Part shown: in pieces, positions 46,311 through 61,230 of the stretch
Layout: every line of letters begins with the position of its first letter
Numbering within the stretch: position 1 is the first letter of the stretch
Source of the DNA: Paramoeba atlantica
Lineage: Eukaryota > Discosea
Direction of reading: 5' to 3'
NCBI GenBank assembly: GCA_977017575.1
Contig: CDRNVI010000149.1
Coordinates: 496,001 to 560,000 of the forward strand
DNA: 64,000 bases
The notes under the pieces: model-generated
Databases searched by the model: none
The model's input: only the letters and a program-made list of their open reading frames with translations
Told to the model about the DNA's origin: nothing
Position numbers and translations under genes: made by a program

Positions 46311-47119
46311 AAGAAAGAGAATTTCTTTGATTTTTTTGATGGTCAGCCCACCTGGAAGTTATCCAGCTTCCGTCGTTGGGTGGCTTGGGGGACCGAAGGG
46401 CTGGTGTGCTGGATGGATGGATGGTGATGCAAAAGAGTGTGATGTGAGGGAGGGAGAGAGTACATGGGAGGGACCCCCCCCATCCTTAGGTTCTCTTTTT
46501 TTTGTTGCCTCGTGTTTTATTCTTTGTGTCATTCTTTTTTGATTCCTCACCCATTCCATTCTGTTTATTGTTATCTTTTTCTTGTTATTCTTCCTTTGTT
46601 TCCTTTGCCCCCTTTGTTTGATCTCTAAAGAAAGAGTGTATAACTCTTGGGGGGGGGGAGTTGTCTTTTCTTCAAAACACAATGGCTCTCTGTTTTTAGG
46701 AGAGAGAGGTGTGAAAATGGTTGGAAAAGGGAGACCTTTTAAAAATGATTTTTGTTTTGTACCTTTTTTGTTTCTCTTTCTCTTTTTTTTGTACCTTTTT
46801 TGTTTGATCTTTTTTCCTTTACATTGTGTTTTCTTTTTGTTGTTGTTGGGGGTTTCGACATGACAATGGCATCTCCCTGGTTCTGTTTGGTGATTTCCCA
46901 GTTTTGTTTTGATTTGTATGTGTGGAACCACCTCTCACAACCTCAGGAAGATAAGAAGAGTGACACTCCCCTCTTGTTATTTAAAAGAGGAGGGAGGGTG
47001 TTTGTGGCAACCGATTTTTTTTTGGGTGTTCTTTTTTTGGTTGTTGATATTTATTTGGTTGAGGTTAATTATTGCTGTATTGTTATTTTATTAGTTTGTG
47101 TTGTGATTATGATTGGTGA
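46311..47119. other. No confident gene
   Basis: Mixed sequence with G runs (46651-46660) and T-rich tracts. Plus frames such as 46317-46542 have ordinary residues (PASVVGWLGGPKGWCAGWMD) but no family. Confidence 0.35.
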
Positions 47120-47235
47120 TTGGTGATTGATTGTTGATTGTTGATTGGTGATTGATTGTTGATTGTTGATTGTTGATTGATTGTTGGTTGTTGGTTGTTG
47201 GTTGGTTGTTGGTTGGTTGTTGTTGGTTGTTGTTA
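47120..47235 (+). repeat. (TTGATTG)n / (TTGGTTG)n tandem repeat
   Basis: Units of TGATTGT, TGATTGG and TTGGTTG follow one another for about 115 bases. The wider block (GGTTGTTGATATTTATTTGG ... GTTGTGATTATGATTG) is repeated at about 47515-47620. Confidence 0.85.
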
Positions 47236-47831
47236 ATATCTTGTTGGCTTGTTGTGTTGTTATTGTTGTTCCATTGCTGTTTAAGTTTTTCTGATTATTG
47301 TTGTTTGTTTGTTTGTTTGCTTGTTTGCTTGTTTGCTTGTTTGTTGAATAATTAGTATTTGTTGGTCCTTTGTGGTACAAAAGGAGAATGATCTGTGTGT
47401 TATCAGCAAAGAGTGAAACACCCATTGAGACATTGGGTTCTATTTTTCTTTTTTCTTTTTTCTTGTTTTTCTTGTTTGTTTTTTAGTTTGTTGAGTTGTT
47501 TGATTTTGCTTTTGGTTGTTGATGTTTGTTTGGTTGGGGCTAAATATTGTTGTGATGTTATTTGTTTGTGTTGTGATTGTTGATTGTTGATTGTTGATTG
47601 TTGATTGTTGATTGTTTTTATTTTTATGTTGCTGTTTAAATTATTATTATTGGTTGTTGGTTGTTGGTTGTTGGTTGTTATTTATTGGTTGGTTGTTGAT
47701 TGTTGGTTGTTGATTTAATATCTTGTTGGTTGTTATTGTTATTGTCATTTTGTTACTGTTTAAGTTTTTCTGATTGTTGTTATTTGTTGTTACTACTTGT
47801 TGTTTGTTTGTTGTTTGAGGGGGGAGAGAGA

Positions 47832-47884
47832 GGTTTGTTTGTTTGTTTGTTTGTTTGTTTGTTTGTTTGTTTGTTTGTTTGTTT
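47832..47884 (+). repeat. (TTTG)13 microsatellite
   Basis: A perfect GTTT run. The overlapping CLFVCLFV frame is an artefact. Confidence 0.95.
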
Positions 47885-48213
47885 AATTGTTTATCATACC
47901 ATGTTTTACAAGAAGGAGGAGGGAATCTGTCATCAGCAAAGATTTAATAAAAAGGTCTTTGTGCCCACCATTTTGGGTTTTCTATTTTCCTTCCTTTATG
48001 TTTTGTTGGTTGTTGTATTTGTTGGTTGTTTTTTGTTGGGGTGGTGGTGTTTTGTATTTTTGTTTGTGGTATTATCAGGCTATATTTTTTTTGGTTTTAA
48101 TTGTGAATTGTTTGTTGTGTTTGTTTGGTTTTATTTATTTGTTTGGTGTATGTGTCTGGCTGTTGTTGAATATTGTTGAATGTTTGTTATTCTTTTTATG
48201 TTTATTTTTTTAT

Positions 48214-48278
48214 TTGGTTGGTTGGTTGGTTGGTTGGTTGGTTGGTTGGTTGGTTGGTTGGTTGGTTGGTTGGTTGGT
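48214..48278 (+). repeat. (TTGG)16 microsatellite
   Basis: A perfect run of about 16 TTGG units, G/T only on the plus strand. Confidence 0.95.
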
Positions 48279-48281
48279 GTA

Positions 48282-49050
48282 TTAATGTGTTGGTATTTCT
48301 TATTGTTTTTGTTATATTCTTCTTATTCTTTAATTGTAGTACTTGATTGTTGTTTGTGCTGTTTGATTTTTGGTTGTGGATATTTTTATTTGTTTTTGTG
48401 TTGTTATATTGTTGTGTTTGTGTGTTTGTGTTTGTTGTTTTTTGATGGTAACCACACCTGTTTGGGTTGGATATTTTTTATTTATTTATTTATTCTTTTC
48501 TTTTTCTTTCTTTTTCTTTTTCTTTTCTTTAGATGGGTCACCCCTGTTGGATAACATGGATAATTGTGGGGATGGCTAAATATTGGAGGGGGTGGGGTTG
48601 AGTTGATAGGAGAGGGGCAAGGTGTATTTTGGTTTTTTTTTTGGGGGGGGGGGGGTGGTAATCTGCAGGGGATATTGAAAAACACTAAAAAGGCTATAAT
48701 ATTTGTTCACATAAACAAATGTTGGAGCCTCTTTGGAACATTTTTCAAAGTAGTGATGAGTTATGTGGAAATATATATGGATTACATAAATACACAGCTG
48801 CTTTGCCTTTGCAGTGTATGGTGGTGGCAAGCAATGATTTCTATTGGGGAGTTCTCTCTTTGTGTTGCCAGATGAAATCTTTTTTTTTTGGGATTGGAAC
48901 ACCAAAAAGAGAAAATAGAACCCAATTTTTCTTTCTTTTGATTCTCTTTCTCTTTCTCTTTCTCTTTCTTTTCTTTTTTTCTTTCTTTTTCTTTCTTTCA
49001 TCTTTTTTCTTTTCTTCTTTCTTTTTCTTCCTTTCTTTTTCTTAAAATGA
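48282..49050 (+). repeat. Tandem duplication, copy 1
   Basis: Shares TAATGTGTTGGTATTT, GTTGTGGATATTTTTATTTG, TGTTGGATAA(C/T)ATGGATAAT, GGAGAGGGGCAAGGT, AATATTTGTTCACATAAACA and GTGTTGCCAGATGAAA with the copy at 49062, in the same order. This copy has about 130 extra bases (48722-48850) with GTGATGAGTTATGTGGAAAT. No ORF is supported in either. Confidence 0.85.
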
Positions 49051-49061
49051 ATTGAGGGATC

Positions 49062-49689
49062 TTAATGTGTTGGTATTTTTTGTTGTTTTTGTTATATTCT
49101 TCTTATCCTTGGGTTGTTGTTGTTGTTGTTGTTGTTGTTTGATTTTTAGTTGTGGATATTTTTATTTGTTCTTGTAAATTGGTTGTTAATATTGTTGTGT
49201 TTGTGTGTTGTGTTTGCTGTTTTTTGATGGAAACCCCACACACCTGTTCAGGTTGGTGATATTTTATTTATTCATTTTTTTTTTCTTTTTCTTTTTTTCT
49301 TCTTTTTTTCTTCTATTTTTCTTCTATTTTTCTTTTATTTTTCTTTGGATGGGTCAACCCTGTTGGATAATATGGATAATTGTGGGGGTGGTTAAATATT
49401 GGAGGGGGTGGGGTTGTGTTGACAAGGTTGTAGGAATGGAAGAAAATAGGAGAGGGGCAAGGTCTATTTTGGTTTTTTGGGGGGGGTGGGGTGGTAAATT
49501 TGCAATGGATATATTGTAAAAAAACTAAAAAGGCTTTAATATTTGTTCACATAAACAAATGTGCTTTGTTCTCTCTTTTGTGTTGCCAGATGAAACTTTT
49601 TTTTTTCCTCTTCTTTTTTTTTTTTTCCTTTTTCTTTCTTTTATTTTTTTTCTTCCTTCTTTTTTGTTCCTTTCTTTTTCTTAAAATGA
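49062..49689 (+). repeat. Tandem duplication, copy 2
   Basis: The second copy, about 780 bases downstream. It carries a (TTG)n expansion (49113-49138) and lacks the 130-base segment. Both end with TTTCTTTTTCTTAAAATGA. Confidence 0.85.
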
Positions 49690-50474
49690 TGGACCCACCC
49701 TCAATTTGGTGTTGTTGTGGGTTTGAATGTGAATAAAAGAGTGTTTCTCTACTACCCCCCCCCCCTTGACCCCACCACACAACACAAAAACAAATTTCAC
49801 AAAGCTCACTTGTTATGTTGAAGAAATAAAAAAGTGTTTTGTTCTCTTTTTCAAATTCAATTCTGGATTTCATTGTCAATTTTTTTATTTATTTTTCAGA
49901 GTGTGTGGTGTGTGGAGTGTGGTGTGATTTCCTTTGAACTTTTTGTGGAAATTCTTTTTTGATACAAAGAGAAAGAAAAAGGGAAAAACAAACTCATGAG
50001 TTGAGAGGTGAAAGAACAAAAAAAGGGTTGTTCAAAAGAAAGAACAAAGGAGAATAAAATAAGACTTTTTGGGAAAAAATGGGTAAGTAAAGAAATGACG
50101 TGGCATTATTTGATTGGTCCACTTTTTTAGAACTCCAAAATTAGCTTTTCTGGGTCAAAAAAGCTGCTCTTTCTTCTCAGAGGGGTTACATACATGATAG
50201 ATGCTCTCTCTTATCATAGGGGAGACCTAGAGTTATTCAATAGCCATTTTTTGTAAGTCTAAATAAGGAAATAAGATCGAGCAGAGTTTGAATTGAGTTG
50301 AAAAAGTCAATCTCAAATTATGTTGGATCTCTTTTCATTGAAAAATATCTCAGACATTTTTGTGACATTTTTTGCTTGAAGTTGTTTGTAACTTCAGACA
50401 ATAAAATTCAAAAAAAAATGTTGGAGTTATTTTTATTTTGTCTGTTTCAAATTTTGAAACAAAACAAAATTGAA
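49690..50474. other. Spacer upstream of rDNA unit 2
   Basis: Contains a C11 run (49756-49767) and, near 50090-50250, unusually non-repetitive sequence (GACGTGGCATTATTTGATTG). No gene was identified, and it does not match the corresponding spacer of unit 1. Confidence 0.45.
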
Positions 50475-50884
50475 TTTGTGGAAGGTGATTTTTTTGTTGA
50501 TTAAAAAGACAGAAAAAACAACCAACTTCAATTACTGAATAAGAAAATTATTTTTCTTCTTTTCTTTTTTTTCTTTTCCTTTTCTGGAAATAAAAAAAAA
50601 ATAAAAAGAATAATCTTTTTCTTTCAGTTTATTTCTCTCTCTTTTGAAAACTTGGAAACAGAATACATTTGTTTTCAAACTATTTCATGAAGAGGTTCAA
50701 TGAGAAATTGCAAAGAGGATTTCTTTGTTGGAAAATTGAATTCTAACGAAAAACAAAAGACTTATTTTTTTGATAACAAAAAATTGATGAAATACTTTGA
50801 ATTCTTTTCGAAGCTACTTTTTCTTTTTTCCCAATTCGGGGGAGAAGAAAAAAATAGTCTTTTTTTTTCAGAAAAAAAAATAGT
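50475..50884 (+). promoter_or_regulatory. Upstream/5' ETS region of rDNA unit 2
   Basis: Matches 15930-16305 in blocks (GTGGAAGGTGATTTTTTTG, AAAGACAGAAAAAACAACCA, GAAATTGCAAAGAGGATTTC, CTTTGAATTCTTTTCGAAGC) right up to the 18S start, with many indels in A/T runs. Conserved position suggests Pol I promoter/5' ETS. Confidence 0.6.
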
Positions 50885-52162
50885 TATCTGGTTGATCCTG
50901 CCAGTAGTCATATGCTTGTCTTAAAGACTAAGCCATGCATGTCTAAGTATAAACACTTGTACTGTGAAACTGCGAATGGCTCATTAAATCAGTTATAATT
51001 TATTTGATGGTCCTTTTTTTTACTACTTGGATAACCGTGGTAAATCTAGAGCTAATACATGCATAAAATCCTAACTCCTTTGAGAGAAGGGATGTATTTA
51101 TTAGATACAAAAACCAATGCAGTTCTTCGGAGCTGGTTAACATATGGTGAATCATGATAACTTTACGAATCGTATGGCCTTTTGTGCCGACGATAGTTCA
51201 TTCAAATTTCTGCCCTATCAACTTTCGATGGTAGTATAGAGGACTACCATGGTGGTAACGGGTAACGGAGAATCAGGGTTTGATTCCGGAGAAGGAGCCT
51301 GAGAAACGGCTACTACTTCCAAGGAAGGCAGCAGGCGCGCAAATTACCCAATCCCGACACGGGGAGGTAGTGACAAAAAATAACAATACCGGTTCATTAT
51401 TTGATCTGGTAATTGGAATGAGTACAATCTAAACCCCTTAACGAGTAACAATTGGAGGGCAAGTCTGGTGCCAGCAGCCGCGGTAATTCCAGCTCCAATA
51501 GCATATATTAAAGTTGTTGCAGTTAAAAAGCTCGTAGTTGGATTTGAGAGTTTTATAATTTAATCCATATGGTTTTTCATATGTGTTTTATTAAATTATA
51601 TTCTCTAAATATTTTATTAGATATTCATTATTGCACTTAATTGGGTGATAATTTGGTTTTCTTTCGGGAGAATCAGTGTTTATTGGACCTTTATTAGTAA
51701 GATTGTGGATATAAATTCTCTTTGGAGTTTGTGTTCTGCTTATTAATAAAACCAATAAATAGAATTCTAATTCATTTACTTTGAGTAAATTAGAGTGTTC
51801 AAAGCAAGCAAATTTGTAAATTGCAATGAATACTATTAGCATGGGATAATGGAACAAGACATTGGATCTATTTTATTGGTTTTTTAGAACTAATGTAATG
51901 ATTAAAAGGGATAGTTGGGGGCATTAGTATTTAATTGTCAGAGGTGAAATTCTTGGATTTATGAAAGACTAACTTCTGCGAAAGCATTTGTCAAAGATGT
52001 TTTCATTAATCAAGAACGAAAGTTAGGGGATCGAAGACGATCAGATACCGTCGTAGTCTTAACCATAAACGATGCCGACCAGGGGTTGGAAGACGTTTTA
52101 TTTTGAATAAAGATGACTCTCCCAGTACCTTTTTACGAGAAATCAGTAAGTTTTTGGGTTCT

Positions 52163-52231
<69 letters not shown>

Positions 52232-52795
52232 GCGGCTTAATTTGACTCAACACGGGAAAACTTACCAGGTCCAGACACAGTTAGGATTGACAGATTGAGA
52301 GCTCTTTCTTGATTCTGTGGGTGGTGGTGCATGGCCGTTCTTAGTTGGTGGAGTGATTTGTCTGGTTAATTCCGATAACGAACGAGACCTCAGCCTACTA
52401 ATTAGTTGTATTAATAATTACATTTATGAGGGTTTTTAATAAATGTGGATTTTGTTAACACTTAATTTCTTTTTATTAAGAAAACTCGTTTTTATTGATA
52501 TTAAAAAAGATTTAATTCTTTTAAACTTCTTAGAGGGACACTTGGTGTTTAACCAAGGGAAGTTTGAGGCAATAACAGGTCTGTGATGCCCTTTAGATGT
52601 TCTGGGCTGCACGCGCGCTACACTGATACAATCAACAAGTACAAAAGGCCTTGGCTGAAAAGTCACGCTAATCTTTTACGAGGTTGGCATTTTGGGTAAA
52701 CTTTTGAAATTGTATCGTGCTGGGGATCGATACTTGCAATTATTTATCGTGAACGAGGAATTCCTAGTAAGCACAAGTCAACAGCTTGTGCTGAT

Positions 52796-52830
<35 letters not shown>

Positions 52831-52990
52831 GCTACTGATGGTTGGTCCGGTGAAATCTTAGGATTAGAAACAGTTACTTATTGATTTCGGTTAATAAGTT
52901 TGTTTTTGAGAATTTGAGTAAACCTTGCCAACTAAAAGAAGCAAAAGTCGTAACAAGGTATCCGTAGGTGAACCTGCGGATGGATCATTA
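50885..52990 (+). rRNA. 18S (SSU) rRNA, unit 2
   Basis: Same ends and conserved blocks as unit 1. It differs by substitutions (CTTCGGAGCTGG against CTTCGGGACTGG; GTGCCGACG against GTGCTGACG) and by indels, including three extra T near 51015 and changes at 51715 and 52440-52515. The length is 2106 bases. Confidence 0.98.
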
Positions 52991-53197
52991 ATATTATTAC
53001 TTTATTAATCTTCTTTTCTTTTCAAAAACTCCTTTTGAAAAAGTGAAAATGTGTTTAAACTTTTTAAAATGTATTTTAACATGTTTTTATTGTTATTTAA
53101 ACTTTTTTTTTGATATTTTAATTGTATCAAAAAATGTTCAAAATTTCATTCATTGATAAAAATTAAAATGAAAATAAAACAACAAAAATAAAAAAAC
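52991..53197 (+). other. ITS1, unit 2
   Basis: AT-rich spacer aligned with ITS1 of unit 1, with several indels. Confidence 0.9.
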
Positions 53198-53355
53198 AAC
53201 TTTTAACAATGGATATCTTGGTTCTCGTAACGATGAAGAACGCAGCAAAATGCGATACGTAATGTGAATTGCAGAACTCAGTGAATCATCGAATCTTTGA
53301 ACGCATATTGCACTTTTAGGTTTTATCCTAAGAGTATATTTATTTGAGTGTCATT
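53198..53355 (+). rRNA. 5.8S rRNA, unit 2
   Basis: 158 bases, with one clear difference from unit 1 (GGTTTTATCC for GGTTTCATCC near the 3' end). Confidence 0.97.
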
Positions 53356-53671
53356 TTATTCTTTATCTTTTTTTAAAATTTATTTTTTACAAAAAAGAGA
53401 TTTTATTGAGAAACTATTTTCTATCTTTTCTTCATTGAAAATAAAATACTTTCTTAAAAATAATACCAAATCTTGAAAAAGTAAAAAGATACTAAAAAAA
53501 GAAAAAAAATTAATCGAATTTCAAATTCAATTCTATTTTTTTTTTTGAAAAAATAGTAAAAAATAATAAATATCTTTATTTATTATTTTTCTTTTTTTCA
53601 AAATTGAATGTAATTTTATTTCAAATTCAATTTTTATTCTCCTTTTTTAGATCATTCTTTCTTTTTTGATT
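53356..53671 (+). other. ITS2, unit 2
   Basis: AT-rich, alignable with unit 1 but with indels and a diverged 3' end. Confidence 0.9.
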
Positions 53672-57706
<4,035 letters not shown>

Positions 57707-58051
57707 TTTTTTATTTTAAAAAATAATAACTATTTTTTATTATTTTTTTCTTTTTACTTATTTTTAACTTGAGGTAACAGATATATTTACTTCCCCCTCC
57801 CTCCCTCCCTCATCCCCTCTCTTCTTCCCCTCTCATTTTTTTTCGTTCAATAAATTTTACTTGAGGGTTGAGTATAACCGACTATCTTTATTTGTTGTTT
57901 TTCTATATTTCGCCTCTTTTTGCTTCTCTGCCCCTCTTCCTCTCGTGGCAACCTGCCCACCTTCCAAGCAGACACACTGGGTTCAATTCCTAGGTAGTAC
58001 AATTTTTTTCAAGTGTTATTCAAGAATTTCTCTCTCTTTCTTTCTAATTCT
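57707..58051 (+). other. 3' flank of rDNA unit 2
   Basis: Homologous to 23109-23450. Includes a tRNA-Gly-like segment (57941-58000) and ends with TTCTTTCTAATTCT (58038-58051), the left target duplication of the next feature. Confidence 0.7.
57941..58000 (+). other. tRNA-Gly(UCC)-like remnant
   Basis: CCTTCCAAGCAGA resembles the anticodon arm of tRNA-Gly(UCC), and CTGGGTTCAATTCCTAG forms a good T arm with a B box. Acceptor and D arms are not recognisable. The same segment is at 23365-23420 after unit 1. Confidence 0.4.
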
Positions 58052-59265
58052 CTCTAGGGTGGAATCTGGATGGGGAAACCTTATGCTGTGGATCTTCTCT
58101 GTGTCTGAATTTCCTTTTTTGGGAAAGGTTTTTTCCTTGAAAGCTCCTTGAATTATCTCCCTTTTCGTGGGCCTAGAGATGAATCTAGAGTTTTTTCTAG
58201 TGCACTAAATGTTAATTCAACCATCTTATGTTGATGATTAACTCCAGGTTAATCAATTCTGCTCTTGAAATAAGAAGGATGCTCAAGAGTGTCTCTAAAA
58301 TGACTCCTGATAATTTAAGAGACAACCATAAAGAGAAATCTTTACCCTTTATTTTGTAAGAAGTTTATTAGTTATTCTTCTCAGTGTAATTCCAAAGTTG
58401 ATTTGTTGGATATTTCAAAACTGTTTTATTTCATCAGAAAGGAATGGAAATCAATGAATAAAACAAATATTTTAGATCTTTAAAGAAATTCATATTGTCT
58501 TGTCAGACTGGTCTTTATTTTTTTTTTTCAATAAATAAAGGATTGATTTTTTTATTAAATGAAAGACATCTTTTTCTGCATCCCTTTATACTCCTTTTCA
58601 AAATATTATTAAAGGTCTTCACTAAAAAGATAAATTCTTCCTTTCAAAAAGAACATTCAACCAAAAAGGAATAATGAGCAATAAACTCTGATAAAGATGT
58701 GTGCTATGTAAAGATTTGGTGAGTTGAGAAAACCTCCCTCTAAATTCTAGATGGAGGTTTTTCCTCTTTATGATCATTAAGAATAAGCAAATGTGACAAA
58801 AGATCTACCCTCTTTTATTATTCTTTACAATGATAAAAAGAGTAAAATGTAAGATGAAGAAGGTGTTTTAACTAAGATTTAAATCATCTTTGTGCCTATG
58901 AGGGGATTTCTTATGGGAGTATATTTATTTCAGGCGGGCCGAAGCCAGAAATGGTATGGCGGGGCGGGTACTGCCCAAGCACACCTTTTTAGATGGGGTA
59001 ATGGAGTCTAAAAAGGGTTATCTACTCAGAGATAGTGAGTTTTTTAGTGGGTGAAACTCCCACACTACCCTCCTGCAATTTTAAAGCTGGTTTTCTACTC
59101 TCAGAGGGAAAATTGGTGGCAAAGGGTGCCCACCTGGCCAATTGAGACTGCTTAGTGGGTTAGTACTAAGCCTATTGGATCTGAATAATAGATAATTGAA
59201 AAATTCCAGTAAGGTTTTTCTCACAAAAGTGGATAACAGTCACCAAAAAAAAAAAAAAAAAAAAA
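58052..59265 (+). mobile_element. 1.2-kb poly(A) retroelement inserted in the rDNA 3' flank
   Basis: The insert is flanked by a perfect 14-bp duplication (TTCTTTCTAATTCT at 58038-58051 and 59266-59279), and its 3' end is CAGTCACC plus A22. The same place in unit 1 (about 23470) is uninterrupted, giving a paralogous empty site. The insert has no long ORF. It contains GC-richer segments near 58933-58985 (CAGGCGGGCCGAAGCC) and 59100-59150. It could be a non-autonomous element mobilised in trans, or the 3' UTR of a LINE. A 95-bp 3' fragment lies at 23580. Confidence 0.88.
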
Positions 59266-59442
59266 TTCTTTCTAATTCTAGAATTCACTTTGATGTCCTT
59301 TTGATCACCACTCTTTCTCCATTTCATTCTCTCCTTTTCTGTTGTCTTTTTCTCTTTTCTTTGTCTGTTGGTATCCTGTAAGATGCTGGTAAGGCAGTAG
59401 TCACCCAAAAAAAAGTGATTTCCCATTCTTTTCACTTTGAAT

Positions 59443-59499
59443 TCTTTTTGAAGCTACTTTTTCTTTTTTCAATTTATTTTGAAGAAAGAAAAAAATAGT
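59443..59499 (+). repeat. Displaced copy of rDNA promoter-proximal sequence
   Basis: TTTGAATTC, TTTTTGAAGCTACTTTTTC and CAATTTATTTTGAAGAAAGA match the bases immediately before 18S of unit 1 (about 16213-16280). It lies outside any rDNA unit, between two poly(A) tails. Confidence 0.7.
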
Positions 59500-59570
59500 A
59501 AGATTCTGGTAAGGTTTTTTCCTTCTTTGTGAACTGATAAAGTCCCAGCAGTCACCAAAAAAAAAAAAAA
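59500..59570 (+). mobile_element. Another 3' tail of the CAGTCACC-poly(A) family
   Basis: TCTGGTAAGGTTTTTTCC ... CAGTCACC followed by A14. It shares the GGTAAGG...CAGTCACC-A(n) end with the elements at 23580 and 58052. A weaker match (GGTAAGGCAGTAGTCACCC-A8) is at 59389. Confidence 0.6.
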
Positions 59571-59996
59571 TTGTGCATCCAAGCAAAGACAATTGCCAAT
59601 TGGGTTCCAATTGAAGCTGCTCAACTGGAATTGGAAATTCAATCAATGAAAATCACATGTTCCTCCAAAAGGGCAAGACTTATAACTAAAATGGGGGAAT
59701 TGAATACAATCCTTCCTGAGTTATATCACAACCCAACATCTACCTGTAAATTTACATGGGTGAAAGGAACAACAGTTTGGTTAAAGAAAAAGAGAGTCTA
59801 CAAGACTGCAACTCCTCCTCAACTAATTCCACTTTCACAAATTGGAGCCAAAAGACTACAAAAGCATATGACTGATGAACTTATTGCTAAAAGTCAACAA
59901 GGTGGTGGATCAGCTGGTTTGATCCACTACAAGAAATGGAATTTGTTGTTCAGTTGTGAATGGTCCAAAGTGTGTGTGTGTATTTCTTCAGTCTGA
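59571..59996 (+). CDS. Unrecognised ORF or exon
   Basis: 141 codons open, ordinary composition: ANWVPIEAAQLELEIQSMKI, MGELNTILPELYHNPTSTCK, KFTWVKGTTVWLKKKRVYK, QIGAKRLQKHMTDELIAKSQ. The frame begins without an ATG directly after a poly(A) tail; the first Met is at residue 27. It may be an exon or a fragment carried with the retroelement. No family recognised. Confidence 0.35.
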   Translation: MCIQAKTIANWVPIEAAQLELEIQSMKITCSSKRARLITKMGELNTILPELYHNPTSTCKFTWVKGTTVWLKKKRVYKTATPPQLIPLSQIGAKRLQKHMTDELIAKSQQGGGSAGLIHYKKWNLLFSCEWSKVCVCISSV

Positions 59997-60244
59997 AGTC
60001 TCACTTGATGCTATCTGTTTAGTTAAACTGAGAATAGGTTTCCAGAGGGGTTGTTGAGCCTCAGGAAATTTTGTGATTTGGGAGGGTGGGAATTTTTTGG
60101 TAACCCTGTCAGAGATGATAGGTGACAATCAATCATGATATTAGAAAAAGGAAAGGAACATGAAACCAATCAAGAGAGCATCAGAGATTAAGTTGTGAAG
60201 GTCACTGATGTTTTCGGCTTATTTTTTTTCTTTTTTCAAAATTT

Positions 60245-60316
60245 GGCTCTGTAGCTTAGTGGTAAAGCGCCAGTCTTGTAAACTGGAGATCGAGGGTTCA
60301 ATCCCCTCCAGGGCCT
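60245..60316 (+). tRNA. tRNA-Thr(UGU)
   Basis: A 72-nt cloverleaf: acceptor GGCTCTG with CAGGGCC, D arm GCTTAGTGGTAAAGC, anticodon loop CTTGTAA (UGU), T arm GAGGGTTCAATCCCCTC, discriminator T. A T run follows. No intron. Confidence 0.93.
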
Positions 60317-60372
60317 TTATTTTTTTTTTATCTTTCTTTTTTTCTTTTTTTTTCATTTGCCCATTAAGAATG

Positions 60373-60590
60373 CTGCTTCAAGATGTCAAAACAGTGAGGG
60401 ATGTGATTGCACTTCTTTTGTTGATTGGACCAAGTAACAATGTTCTCAAAATCATGAATCACAATCATGTGTTTGATTTTGCAACAAAACTCAAAAGGTG
60501 GGTTGGGTTGAATGGAATGAAACAGGCCAAAAACAAATTTCATGCATGCTGGATTTACCTCTTCTGCAAAGCCCCACTTGATCTTCTTCC
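60373..60590 (+). CDS. Unrecognised short ORF
   Basis: From an ATG at about 60370 the frame reads LLQDVKTVRDVIALLLLIGP, KIMNHNHVFDFATKLKRWVG and KNKFHACWIYLFCKAP before entering the dispersed repeat. It has ordinary composition but no motif; it may be an exon or debris. Confidence 0.3.
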
Positions 60591-60983
60591 ATTGTCCAAA
60601 CTTTCGACCATTGAAAAAAAACCAAGAAAAACATCAACTGTTGAAAAATAGCTTCAACAGTTGAAAAAAACATCAAAAATTTTGAGTGTCAAAAGAAAAA
60701 AGTCAATCAAAATTTCGACTGTTGAAAAAAAACCAAGAAAAACATCAACTGTTGAAAACAACAAAAATATCAACCATTGAAAAAATAATTTTGAGGTCGA
60801 AAAAAAACAACAAAAAAGTCAACTGTTGAAAGAAAAAGATTGAACAAGTCCAATCACAAATTTCAACAGTCAAAAAAAACAAAAAAAAATCAACCGTCGA
60901 AAAAAAAGCGCTTTTTTTTTGCGTTTTTTTTTGACCACTGAAAAACAAAGCCAGCCACTGGTTTTTTGTTTTGTTTTTTCCTC
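60576..60983. repeat. Dispersed repeat A, copy 2
   Basis: Matches 25368-25754 in order, with CAACTGTTGAAAA, TTCAACAGTTGAA, GACTGTTGAAAA and CAACCGTCGAAAA units and the same GCGCTTTTTTTT end. Substitutions often keep the palindrome (AAC/GTT), which suggests that its symmetry matters or is regenerated. Confidence 0.8.
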
Positions 60984-61230
60984 ACTGTACTTTGAGTTCA
61001 AGCCTTGAGTTCAAAACCACAACATGATTTAAAGGGGACTTTTTGTCCAATCAATAACAGTTTTATTCAAATAAATTCAAAAATGGGTTGGGGAGAAACG
61101 GTTCTCTCAATTGTTTCTTTTGTTGGTTTTTGTTGTTTCAAAGAAGTGGGAGTGGAAATAAATGGACCTTAAGTTTTCAAACAATTCTTTGATTGTCTGA
61201 CATCAATAAATTACCTTTTTATGGTCAAAG
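60984..61230. other. Spacer before the piggyBac-like gene
   Basis: AT-rich, with no feature recognised; probably promoter/5' UTR of the gene at 61231. Confidence 0.4.

Noticed and set aside
47832..48278. (TTTG)n and (TTGG)n as possible telomeric repeats
   Set aside because: They are short, internal, lack a TTAGGG-like unit and are surrounded by similar G/T microsatellites.
58920..59160. GC-richer segment as an snRNA, SRP RNA or RNase P RNA gene
   Set aside because: None of the conserved core sequences of U1-U6, SRP or RNase P could be recognised; it lies inside the retroelement insertion.
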